Below are positions 17,253 to 24,824 of a stretch of 64,000 nt of DNA, piece by piece. How positions within the stretch are numbered: the stretch's first letter is position 1; each line of letters begins with the position of its first letter. The notes under the pieces were generated by a model that worked only from the letters and a program-made list of their open reading frames with translations, was not told the DNA's origin and made no database searches. The DNA comes from Pseudoflavonifractor sp964504285 (GTDB lineage Bacteria > Bacillota > Clostridia > Oscillospirales > Oscillospiraceae): assembly GCA_964504285.1 (NCBI GenBank), contig CAZDDZ010000004.1, forward strand, positions 1 through 64,000. Reading direction: 5' to 3'. Both the position numbers and the translations under genes were made by a program.

Positions 17253-18117
17253 GTTCTTCCTCTACCTTCTCATAGACATCGTACTCGTCCCAAATCTGCT
17301 CCAACGTCTCAAAAGTCTTGGAGAGGTCATCGTTTTTCTTTCGTCCCACCGCCACGATTAGGGCATTGACGAGAGACAGCGGTGCCACCAGCGAATCTAC
17401 AAAAGAGGCCATATCGCTCTTGGCCAGCAGTGCGTGGTCGGCAATGGCAGCCACAGGCGAGGTCCGCCCGTCGGTGATGGCCACCACGGTGGCTCCTCTG
17501 TCACGTGCAAAGCGCATTGCCTTTACAGTCCTCTGCGAATAACGTGGAAAGCTGACACCAATGACGACATCGTCCTTTCCGACCCGAAGCATTTGCTCAA
17601 AGATTTCGCTGACTGAAGTTGTATGTACTGTAACCACATTTTCAAAAATTAAATTAAAGTAAAAATCCAAAAAACTGACAATTGCAGTGGCTGACCGCAC
17701 GCCCAGCAGATAAATGCGCTTGGCCTCTACGATGGCATCCACCGCCTGATTAAAGTCAGCGCGGTTTACCTCCTCCAAGGTCAGGCGTATCTTATCTATA
17801 TCAGACTGCATGACCATGGGCAAAATATCATGGTTGCCGATGCGGTCGTTGGAGACTTCTATCCGCTGGATGGAGGTAAGCTTATTGCGTATCATCTCTT
17901 GAAGAGCCTTCTGCATAGCGGGATAACCGTCGTACCCCAATTCTGTGGCGAAGCGCACCACGGTAGATTCACTGACGTTGACCGTATGACCGAGCCTGCT
18001 GGCGGTCATAAAGGCCGCCTTATCATAGGAGCGTAAAATAAAATTGGCAATGAGCTTCTGTCCCTTGGAAAAGCCGCTCATTCCACCTTGAAGTACAGAC
18101 AGAATATCTTTCGACAT
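17245..18117 (-). CDS. MurR/RpiR-family transcription regulator
   Basis: A 290-residue regulator with an N-terminal HTH_6 domain (TVNVSESTVVRFATELGYDG) and a C-terminal SIS phosphosugar-binding domain (AKRIYLLGVRSATAIVSFLD, VIGVSFPRYSQRTVKAM, VAITDGRTSPVAAIAD). Such proteins sense sugar phosphates. No sugar gene lies in this transcript, so the regulon must lie elsewhere or include the flavoprotein. It has a good promoter and a 7-bp inverted repeat upstream that may be its operator. Confidence 0.9.
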   Translation of the reverse strand: MSKDILSVLQGGMSGFSKGQKLIANFILRSYDKAAFMTASRLGHTVNVSESTVVRFATELGYDGYPAMQKALQEMIRNKLTSIQRIEVSNDRIGNHDILPMVMQSDIDKIRLTLEEVNRADFNQAVDAIVEAKRIYLLGVRSATAIVSFLDFYFNLIFENVVTVHTTSVSEIFEQMLRVGKDDVVIGVSFPRYSQRTVKAMRFARDRGATVVAITDGRTSPVAAIADHALLAKSDMASFVDSLVAPLSLVNALIVAVGRKKNDDLSKTFETLEQIWDEYDVYEKVEEEHD

Positions 18118-18155
18118 TTCAAAACCTCCCGGTTTTTGGTTTATTCACAGGGATA

Positions 18156-18184
18156 ATCATAACGAGATTTTCATTTAAATGCAA
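18156..18184 (-). promoter_or_regulatory. SigA-type promoter of the rpiR-ispH operon
   Basis: Minus strand: TTGCAT (18179-18184) and TATGAT (18156-18161), spacer 17 bp, about 39 bases before the ATG. Just upstream, TTTTGCA (18190-18196) and TGCAAAA (18215-18221) form an inverted repeat that could be an operator for the RpiR-type protein. Confidence 0.68.
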
Positions 18185-18221
18185 GTTCATTTTGCAGGAA
18201 AACGAAACAATTCTTGCAAAA

Positions 18222-18926
18222 TCATTGCATTAGCAAGGTTATCTCCTGTTCGGTCAGTACCCGCCATTTGCCCACAGGCAGGCTACCCAAAACAAGACTT
18301 CCCTCACGCACCCGCTTGAGCCGGGTGACCCCGAGACCGGCAGCGGCACACATCCGGCGTACCTGCCTGTTCTTCCCCTGGTGAATTACCACCGAAAGCT
18401 TCCCCTCACTAATCTTCTTTACCTTGGCAGGAGCAAGGGATTCTCCGTCCAACGTCATGGGGCCGGCCAAGATAGGCAGTGCCTGATCCACGTCCCCGGT
18501 GACAGAAACCAAATATTCCTTTTCCACCTCATGGCTGGGGTGAAGGAGCCGATGGGTCAGGTCACCATCGTCGGTCATAATCAGCAGCCCTTCCGAGGCA
18601 TAGTCCAACCGGCCAACCGGCCAGACTCGCACACCACAATCGGCGGTGAGCTCGGCCACGGTGTGCCTTCCCTTCTCGTCAGAGAGAGTCGTCACATAGC
18701 CACGGGGCTTATGTAACATGAGGTAGGTGCACCCTTCGCGCCGGCGAAGCGGTACACCATCTACCTCAATTCGGTCTCTTTCCAAATCGGCCTTATCACC
18801 CAGGGCGGCAATTTTTCCATTTACGGTTACCCGTCCAGCCTGGATATACTCCTCAGCCCCGCGCCGTGACGCCACTCCGCAAGCGGAGATTAGTTTTTGC
18901 AGTCGCTCCTCTATGAGGCTCACCAC
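18222..18926 (-). CDS. rluB: Pseudouridine synthase, RluB/RsuA type
   Basis: Makes pseudouridine in rRNA. The 234 residues have an N-terminal S4 RNA-binding domain (RLQKLISACGVASRRGAEEY), then the RsuA-family catalytic block with the aspartate in VWPVGRLDYASEGLLIMT and the C-terminal GKNRQVRRMCAAAGL. I assign RluB by length and position after scpAB; RsuA or RluF cannot be excluded. The start is GTG at 18926, directly behind the dacF stop. Typical for a scpA-scpB-dacF-rluB cluster in Clostridia. Confidence 0.92.
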   Translation of the reverse strand: MVSLIEERLQKLISACGVASRRGAEEYIQAGRVTVNGKIAALGDKADLERDRIEVDGVPLRRREGCTYLMLHKPRGYVTTLSDEKGRHTVAELTADCGVRVWPVGRLDYASEGLLIMTDDGDLTHRLLHPSHEVEKEYLVSVTGDVDQALPILAGPMTLDGESLAPAKVKKISEGKLSVVIHQGKNRQVRRMCAAAGLGVTRLKRVREGSLVLGSLPVGKWRVLTEQEITLLMQ

Positions 18927-20084
18927 CTAAATTTTAATTTCACTGTAAAAAGCAGCCAGGAAGCTGCCGGTCTCCCTCCCACGGAAAAAATCCAGCACTC
19001 GCTCCAGCGGAGTTTTTTCTTTGGTTTGGTTGTTGGCTACACTGGCAGCGTACTCCAGATATGTTTTTCCGATTTCTTTGTCTTTTAAATAAAAGGTCAT
19101 GCTTCCTGCAATGGAGCCTTTTGAAATAGGAGACGCCACGCTCTCGGGCAATTGAAGTTTGGAGGTAACCTGTTCCCCCACCGCAAGCGGGTAATACACG
19201 TCCTCCGTGGTGGTGACAGAAACCATGCGCACCAGGCTGCCGGTAACCGGTACGCTCTTAACCTGTCGGCCAGATAAGGCCAGCATCTGTTTGGGGTAAT
19301 TGGAAAATCCATAATCAAACAAGGCGGCATGATCTTTCCAGTCGTTGGGTGCATTGAGGGTAACCACAATCAGCCGCTGGCCGTCTTTTTCCGCACAGGA
19401 GACCAGTGTACGGCCCGCTTTATCGGTATAGCCTGTCTTCATGCCGATACAGCCCTCGTACTGCCAGAGGAGCTTATTATGGTTTGACAGGCTCCGGTCG
19501 CCGATGGTAATGGACTTGGTAGCCACAATTTTGGCCAACGTCTCATCCTCCATCACTACGCGGGCCAGTTTCGCCATGTCGGCAGCGGTCGAGTAGTGGG
19601 CATCGTTGGGTAGCCCATTCGGGTTTGCAAAGTGGGTGTTCTTCATACCCAGTTCAGCGGCCCAGTCGTTCATCCAGCCCACAAAGGTCTCTACATCTCC
19701 GGCGCAAAAGTCCGCAATGGCAAGGGCCGCGTCATTGCCGGAGACCAGCAGCAAACCATAGAGCAGGGTTTCCAGCGTCAGCTTCTCCCCTGCCTTCAGA
19801 TACATGGAAGAGCCTTCTGCCAGAGTGTACTCCCGCTTGACTGTAACCTCCTGGGTAAGATCAGGAACTACACGCACAGCCACCAAGGCGGTCATAAGCT
19901 TGGTAATACTGGCAATGGCACGCTCTTCATTTGTACTCTTTCCATAGAGCACCCGTCCGGAGTCTGCGTCTACCAAAATAGCACAGGCCGCCGAAAGATT
20001 CGGTTCCGGTAGGGACTGAGCCCCTGCCGGAACCGTTGTAAACAGAAATAGTACGGCAAAAAAAGCCGCAATAATACGCTTCAT
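18927..20084 (-). CDS. dacF: D-alanyl-D-alanine carboxypeptidase (low-molecular-weight penicillin-binding protein)
   Basis: A serine peptidase trimming terminal D-alanine from peptidoglycan stem peptides outside the membrane. 385 residues: signal peptide (MKRIIAAFFAVLFLFTTVP ending at an A-x-A-type site), the SxxK nucleophile in IASITKLMTAL, the SGN motif (LVSGNDAALAIA) and KTG (GMKTGYTDKAG). The C-terminal beta domain follows. ATG at 20084 has GAGGTGG upstream. Among DacA, DacB and DacF, I chose DacF from clustering with ytfJ and scpAB; this is an inference. Confidence 0.9.
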   Translation of the reverse strand: MKRIIAAFFAVLFLFTTVPAGAQSLPEPNLSAACAILVDADSGRVLYGKSTNEERAIASITKLMTALVAVRVVPDLTQEVTVKREYTLAEGSSMYLKAGEKLTLETLLYGLLLVSGNDAALAIADFCAGDVETFVGWMNDWAAELGMKNTHFANPNGLPNDAHYSTAADMAKLARVVMEDETLAKIVATKSITIGDRSLSNHNKLLWQYEGCIGMKTGYTDKAGRTLVSCAEKDGQRLIVVTLNAPNDWKDHAALFDYGFSNYPKQMLALSGRQVKSVPVTGSLVRMVSVTTTEDVYYPLAVGEQVTSKLQLPESVASPISKGSIAGSMTFYLKDKEIGKTYLEYAASVANNQTKEKTPLERVLDFFRGRETGSFLAAFYSEIKI

Positions 20085-20125
20085 ACAGCACCACCTCAAA
20101 GCACGAGATAATGCTATTATGAGCC

Positions 20126-20527
20126 TTAGAACTCGTCTTTATCCTGCTGTTTTTCAATAAATCCGGTGACCTTGTCAATCACCTCGGGCACCATCTCAAT
20201 AACCCGGTCCACACCGGTAACCGGATAGGGGGAGACGGGAATCAGGCGCACCACATCACCCTTTACCACCAGGAAAGATACCGGAGTAATATTCACGCCG
20301 GAACCGGCAGCACCGCCAAAGGCATTGCCGGCATCCGCCTTTTGGTTTTTGCCAGCCCAGTCGCTGCCTCCTGACGCAAAGCCAAAGCTAACTTTGGATA
20401 CCGGAATAATGGTGACCTCTCCAGCCGCAATGGGCTGGCCGATGATGGTGTTTACATCCACCATCTCACGAATTTTCTGCATGGTGGTGCTCATAAGTTC
20501 ACCAATGGGATGTTGCTTGTTTTCCAT
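20126..20527 (-). CDS. ytfJ: Sporulation protein YtfJ (GerW family)
   Basis: GerW/YtfJ is a forespore protein needed for normal germination in Bacillus. The 133 residues match the family: HPIGELMSTTMQKIREMVDV, TIIGQPIAAGEVTIIPVSKV, GFASGGSDW and a hydrophobic VNITPVSFLVVKGD. ATG at 20527 is used; a TTG two codons earlier is possible. Its stop is 41 bases ahead of dacF, and it overlaps the DUF2953 gene by a few bases or abuts it, depending on the start. Confidence 0.9.
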   Translation of the reverse strand: MENKQHPIGELMSTTMQKIREMVDVNTIIGQPIAAGEVTIIPVSKVSFGFASGGSDWAGKNQKADAGNAFGGAAGSGVNITPVSFLVVKGDVVRLIPVSPYPVTGVDRVIEMVPEVIDKVTGFIEKQQDKDEF

Positions 20528-20529
20528 GG

Positions 20530-21135
20530 TCAAACCGCCTTTTTTTCTATTTTTTCTGTTGCCTTCACCTGAGAAGAAATTTTATAAAATTGAGCTGCCA
20601 GTCGCAGTCCAAGCGATACCGCCTGCCCAATCGTGAGGGAAAGGGCAGCATAGAGATAGACCGTTGGCTTTGGTAAGGTAAAATCTACCGCCGTGCGAAT
20701 CCGCCGATCCTTGATGGTAAAATTATTCTCCAGTAGGGGCAAAATCATACCTACTGCCGCGTTGGCATAGCCGTACCCCATAGCGGCGGAAGCCGGATCG
20801 TTGGCGGCGGCAATCAAGTCCAAGTAGAGCCTGTCCACCTGTATCTTCCGGCACAGCCGCCCCGCCGTGTCGGTTAGCATAGGCAGATATTTCTTTAGCA
20901 TCACCAGTGAGCCACCGGGCTTGGAGGGCAAATTCTCCTCCGACTCTTTCGGTTCCTTTTTCTTTTTTATTTTTTCTTTTTTCTCTTTTACCGGGTAGAC
21001 CGTGATGCGTACGGGGCCTATCCTGACCTTTGCCGTAAAACCAGCGGCGCTATATTCCGCAATGCCGCCCACGCGCACAAGAGACAAAAGGATTAGTACC
21101 GCCAAAATACAGACCACAACAATCAAGGTTGTCAT
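20530..21135 (-). CDS. DUF2953 family protein
   Basis: A 201-residue protein with an N-terminal membrane anchor (TLIVVVCILAVLILLSLVRV), a short beta segment (YSAAGFTAKVRIGPVRITVYP), a strongly charged linker (repeated K/E between about 50 and 70) and a C-terminal amphipathic region (AAVDFTLPKPTVYLYAALSL). DUF2953 genes are regularly found beside ytfJ in spore formers, which suggests a sporulation role, but the activity is unknown. It overlaps scpB as ATGA. Confidence 0.83.
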   Translation of the reverse strand: MTTLIVVVCILAVLILLSLVRVGGIAEYSAAGFTAKVRIGPVRITVYPVKEKKEKIKKKKEPKESEENLPSKPGGSLVMLKKYLPMLTDTAGRLCRKIQVDRLYLDLIAAANDPASAAMGYGYANAAVGMILPLLENNFTIKDRRIRTAVDFTLPKPTVYLYAALSLTIGQAVSLGLRLAAQFYKISSQVKATEKIEKKAV

Positions 21136-21833
21136 AGGCTTTGCTCTCCGGCAGTGCCAGCTTCCCGCTCCGCTTCACTTTTGGCATACTCCTCGGCAGC
21201 CTTAAGAATTTCCTCCTCGGTGATTCTATCAGCAACCGTCTCAGCCTCCGTTTTTTCCTGCTCGGCGCGGAGTTGCTCTACGGCCATTTGCATCTCCATA
21301 GTCAACTGGCCGTCCTCCAGGCTAGCGCTGGGCAGCTCGGGCAGCTCTTCCAGACTTGCAAGGCCAAAGGAGCGCAGGAAATTCTGTGTGGTACGGTAAA
21401 GAATGGGACGGCCCGGCACCGCCAGACGACCATTTTCCTCAATTAAGTCACGCTCCAACAGCAAGCCTATGGTGTAGGAGCTATCCACGCCGCGAATCTG
21501 ATCAACATAGGCACGGGTGGCAGGCTGGTAGTAGGCAATAATAGACAGTACCTCCAGCGCGGGCTGGGATAGGCGGGCGGGTTTGCGGCTTTCAAATGCC
21601 TTGCGGATATACGCGGCGTACTCGGGCGCCGAACATAGCTGATAGCTATGTTCCAAACGTACCAGACGCACTCCCCTGCGCTCGTAGCTGTAATAGTCAG
21701 CCAGCTCACGGCAGACTGCGTCTACCGTGGCTCTGTCTGCCTCCAGCGTCATACAAAGGCGCTCTACGCCCACTGGGTCCCCTGCGGCGAACAGTATACC
21801 CTCAATCGCCGATTGCATTTCTTTTAGTTCCAT
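21132..21833 (-). CDS. scpB: Segregation and condensation protein B
   Basis: ScpB is a winged-helix dimer that bridges ScpA to SMC in the condensin complex. 233 residues: AIEGILFAAGDPVGVERLCM at the N-terminus, the core ALEVLSIIAYYQPATRAYVD and LLERDLIEENGRLAVPGRPI, then an acidic coiled tail after residue 190. Start has GAGGTTAATGT just upstream. It follows scpA at 20 bases, the standard order. Confidence 0.95.
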   Translation of the reverse strand: MELKEMQSAIEGILFAAGDPVGVERLCMTLEADRATVDAVCRELADYYSYERRGVRLVRLEHSYQLCSAPEYAAYIRKAFESRKPARLSQPALEVLSIIAYYQPATRAYVDQIRGVDSSYTIGLLLERDLIEENGRLAVPGRPILYRTTQNFLRSFGLASLEELPELPSASLEDGQLTMEMQMAVEQLRAEQEKTEAETVADRITEEEILKAAEEYAKSEAEREAGTAGEQSL

Positions 21834-21853
21834 ACATTAACCTCGGACTTCCC

Positions 21854-22654
21854 TTAATATGCGTCGGTGGAGAATGCAAGTTCTTCCTCGTCACCCTCAC
21901 GGGTACAGGTAACGGTGCAGTCCGCCTCTGTACCGGCCAATAGAATACGTCTAGCCTTGCACAGCTCCAGCACGGCAATGAAGGTTGCCACAATTTCAGA
22001 TCGGCTGCGGTTCCCTTGAAAGAGTGCCCGAAAACGGGTAACTCCAAACTGTATAAGCCTGTCTACAATCTCCGTGGCCTTATCCCCAACAGGATACGGC
22101 TCTCGGCCTACGATGCCCTCAAAGGCGGCCATAGGAGGCGGCAAATGATGATCCACCCGCTCCAGCACCGCCACCATGGCACGGCGCAAATCTTCTTTCT
22201 TGTGGACGTAGCGATAAACTTTGTTGACCGGAACAGCCTCAGGCACCTTGGTAATGTAGTCTTGACCAATGGAAAAGCGGTCGGATAGTTGCGGAATCAC
22301 CCCTTTGACGCGGTTAAAGTTCTCGTGCCGCTGATGCTCCTCCAGCGTGGCAATGAGCTGCTCCATCTCTGTCATGGCTTCTTCGTCATTGAGTGAAAGA
22401 AGCATACGGGTTTTAATGAATACCAGCTGAGCCGCCATAGTAACAAATTCGCTGGCTACCTCCAAATCCAGTTGCTTGCGTCGTGACATCCAGTCCATGT
22501 ACTGCTCTAAAATGATTGAAATCTGAATATCCTTAATTTCCATCTTGTTCTTGGACAGCAGACTTAGAATCAAGTCCAAAGGGCCGGTAAAGTCCTCCAT
22601 ATCCTCTGTTTTTACCTTTATTACCTTTTCAAGGTGAAAAATAGGAGTATCCAT
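21854..22654 (-). CDS. scpA: Segregation and condensation protein A
   Basis: The kleisin subunit closing the SMC ring. 266 residues with the N-terminal DFTGPLDLILSLLSKNKMEI motif, then MAAQLVFIKTRMLL and a C-terminal winged helix ending VATFIAVLELCKARRI. Length fits. GAGGGCGG lies upstream of the ATG. It sits between the site-2 protease gene and scpB. Confidence 0.95.
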   Translation of the reverse strand: MDTPIFHLEKVIKVKTEDMEDFTGPLDLILSLLSKNKMEIKDIQISIILEQYMDWMSRRKQLDLEVASEFVTMAAQLVFIKTRMLLSLNDEEAMTEMEQLIATLEEHQRHENFNRVKGVIPQLSDRFSIGQDYITKVPEAVPVNKVYRYVHKKEDLRRAMVAVLERVDHHLPPPMAAFEGIVGREPYPVGDKATEIVDRLIQFGVTRFRALFQGNRSRSEIVATFIAVLELCKARRILLAGTEADCTVTCTREGDEEELAFSTDAY

Positions 22655-22676
22655 ATGGGCCGCCCTCTCTCATGAA

Positions 22677-23360
22677 TCAAATAAACAGTACGCCAATTTG
22701 CTGGGCCCAGGCCGAGCCGGCAAGGAGCAGATCCATGACCACACTGCGCATTGCAATGAGGGGCCCATCCAAAAAGCCCAGCCATAGCATTGCCATTAGC
22801 GCCAGCATGCCATACCGCTCATACCGTAAAATGACATAGTACATTCTGTCCGGCAACAGACTCTCTACGATTTTAGAGCCATCCAGCGGCGGAAAGGGAA
22901 TGAGATTGAACACACCCAGACCAAGACTTAACGAAGCCAGCAGAAAGAAAAAGTTAAACGGATACACCGCCCAGGCCGTATAGGATACCAGCGGGGCCAA
23001 TACATTGACTACAATGAGCGCCAAAAACGCCAGGATGAAGTTGGAAAGGGGCCCTGCCAGAGCCGTTATGGCCATGCCGCTCTTCGGGTGCTTAAAATAG
23101 CGCATATCCACCGGTACCGGCTTTGCCCAGCCGAAGCCAAAAATCAGCATCATCAGCGTGCCGAATGGATCAAGGTGGCGCAGGGGGTTGAGCGAAAGAC
23201 GATGACGGCTTTTTGCCGTCGGATCACCCAGAATGTAGGCCGCTAGACCATGACTCACCTCATGCACCATGAGACAGAGGAGAACTGCCACAGCCTGCAT
23301 GCAAAACAGAAGAAGCCTGTCCCAGCTCATGTTCTGAAAAAAATCCACAAAGTTTCGCAA
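22677..23360 (-). CDS. Site-2 protease family (M50) membrane protein
   Basis: A 227-residue intramembrane metalloprotease: HEVSH zinc site (LCLMVHEVSHGLAAYILGD) in the first membrane region, the family DP/PLDGS element (FNLIPFPPLDGSKIVES) as third ligand and five to six hydrophobic segments. It resembles the YwhC/small rhomboid-like S2P group commonly found before scpA in Firmicutes; its substrate is unknown. Start is TTG at 23360 with AGGAAGGCGGGG upstream; a later ATG has no ribosome site. Confidence 0.9.
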   Translation of the reverse strand: MRNFVDFFQNMSWDRLLLFCMQAVAVLLCLMVHEVSHGLAAYILGDPTAKSRHRLSLNPLRHLDPFGTLMMLIFGFGWAKPVPVDMRYFKHPKSGMAITALAGPLSNFILAFLALIVVNVLAPLVSYTAWAVYPFNFFFLLASLSLGLGVFNLIPFPPLDGSKIVESLLPDRMYYVILRYERYGMLALMAMLWLGFLDGPLIAMRSVVMDLLLAGSAWAQQIGVLFI

Positions 23361-23396
23361 AGCAGCCCCGCCTTCCTAGCAATCCAATAATGTAAC

Positions 23397-23425
23397 AGTA
23401 TATCAAAAATTACCTTAAAAAACAA
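23397..23425 (-). promoter_or_regulatory. SigA-type promoter of the S2P-scpA-scpB operon
   Basis: Minus strand: TTGTTT (23420-23425) and TATACT (23397-23402), spacer 17 bp. The -35 box lies inside the T-tract of the preceding terminator, so termination and re-initiation share bases. Confidence 0.6.
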
Positions 23426-23452
23426 GGAGGAGACGTGTTTTGTCTCCTCCTC
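23417..23452 (-). terminator. Intrinsic terminator after the FAH-family gene
   Basis: A 10-bp perfect stem (23425-23434 with 23442-23451) with a 7-base loop, followed by TTGTTTTTT on the minus strand. It closes the lon-engB-FAH transcript. Confidence 0.87.
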
Positions 23453-23459
23453 GCCTTCA

Positions 23460-24212
23460 TCATACAATATAATTGCGCAAAACGCCGATGCCTTCAATTT
23501 CTACCTCAACCGTGTCGCCCGACTTCATAGGGCCGATACCGGCGGGGGTGCCGGTGGTTACCACGTCCCCCGGCTCCAGCGTCATGGATGCAGTAATAAA
23601 CTCCATAAGCTCGGGCAGGCTGTGCATAAATAGGGACGTGCGTGAAGACTGGACAGTTTTCCCGTTGAGCCGGGTCTCAATTTTCAGGTCGATACCGTCT
23701 ACCTCGTCAGAAATCCAAGGGCCAATAGGGGCGAAACCGTCCATACTCTTGCCGCGTGTCCACTGACCGTCCGACTTTTGGATGTCACGGGCCGTCACGT
23801 CATTTAAGCAAGTGTATCCAAGTATGTAATCCGCAAAGTCAACTTGTTTTACGTTTTTGGCACGCTTCTTTACCACGAAGGCAAGCTCGCCCTCATAGTC
23901 CAGCCGCTGGACAAAGGCGGGGGCTTGCACCTTCCCCTCGTGGCAGTTAACCGTATTAGGTGCTTTCAGGAACAGGAGGGGCAGCTCCGGAATTCCCTCT
24001 CCCATTTCCTTGGCGTGGTCAAAATAGTTTTTACCCACACATACGATTTTGGTGGGCTGACAGGGTGCCAGCAGGCGGCAGTCGGACAGAGGGATAGTCG
24101 CTCCGGTAAAGAGCACCTCGTCGTACGGTGCCTGACTAAGCAGGCGCACGTTCTCCCCCTCCGCCACGCCCCAAGCGGACTGCCCGTTGTGCTCAAAGCG
24201 TAAATATTTCAC
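23460..24212 (-). CDS. Fumarylacetoacetate hydrolase family protein
   Basis: A 250-residue metal-dependent hydrolase or decarboxylase of the FAH superfamily, which includes acylpyruvases and hydroxy-heptadienoate isomerases. Visible are VGKNYFDHAKEMGE, the metal ligands in DYEGELAFVVKKRAKNV and LNDVTARDIQ, GKSMDGFAPIGPWI and VVTTGTPAGIGPM. The substrate cannot be assigned by eye; acylpyruvase/oxaloacetate decarboxylase activity is common. Start is GTG, overlapping the engB stop (GTGA) with GGAGGG upstream. Confidence 0.9.
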   Translation of the reverse strand: MKYLRFEHNGQSAWGVAEGENVRLLSQAPYDEVLFTGATIPLSDCRLLAPCQPTKIVCVGKNYFDHAKEMGEGIPELPLLFLKAPNTVNCHEGKVQAPAFVQRLDYEGELAFVVKKRAKNVKQVDFADYILGYTCLNDVTARDIQKSDGQWTRGKSMDGFAPIGPWISDEVDGIDLKIETRLNGKTVQSSRTSLFMHSLPELMEFITASMTLEPGDVVTTGTPAGIGPMKSGDTVEVEIEGIGVLRNYIV

Positions 24213-24808
24213 GTCGTTCCCTCCATACTGGCATAAATTTCGCCCAGTAACTCCTGTCTGCCCTCTCCCTTTTCAGCTGAAAAGGGAATAATCTTTACAT
24301 CATCTTCAATTTCAAGTGTTTGGCGAATTAGCGCCATATTGGATTCAATCTCACTCTTTTTGATTTTATCCAGCTTGTTGGCTACCACCAGGAAAGGCTT
24401 TCCGCTCTGCTTAAACCACTCTGCCATAATGCAGTCATCCACCGAAGGCTTGTGTCGGGCGTCTACAATCATTACACCTAAGGTCATAAGTGAGGGATCG
24501 TTAAACCAGCTTTCGATAAGCTTACCCCAGCGGTCCTTCTCCGACTTAGATACCTTGGCATAGCCATAGCCCGGCAGGTCTACTAAGTAGAGCTGTTTGT
24601 CAATTAAAAAGTAGTTAATATGCACGGTTTTACCCGGTGCGGAGCCCACCCGCGCAAAGTTCTTGCGCAGAAGTACTTTATTAATTACCGAAGATTTACC
24701 CACATTGGAGCGGCCCGAAAAGACCACCTGGGGCAGACCGTCCCGCGGAAAATCCTTGGGGCCAGCGGCAGAGCGAATAAACTCTGTCTTTTGTAAGTTG
24801 AGCATCAT
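24209..24808 (-). CDS. engB: Ribosome biogenesis GTPase YsxC/EngB
   Basis: A small essential GTPase for 50S assembly. 199 residues: G1 VVFSGRSNVGKSSVINKVLL, G2 around GKTVHINYF, G3 LVDLPGYGYAKVS, G4 VANKLDKIKK and G5 IIPFSAEKGEG. Length matches. AAAGGAGG precedes a double ATG. It lies behind lon, an arrangement conserved in Firmicutes. Confidence 0.96.
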   Translation of the reverse strand: MMLNLQKTEFIRSAAGPKDFPRDGLPQVVFSGRSNVGKSSVINKVLLRKNFARVGSAPGKTVHINYFLIDKQLYLVDLPGYGYAKVSKSEKDRWGKLIESWFNDPSLMTLGVMIVDARHKPSVDDCIMAEWFKQSGKPFLVVANKLDKIKKSEIESNMALIRQTLEIEDDVKIIPFSAEKGEGRQELLGEIYASMEGTT

Positions 24809-24824
24809 GGGGCCGCCTCCTTTG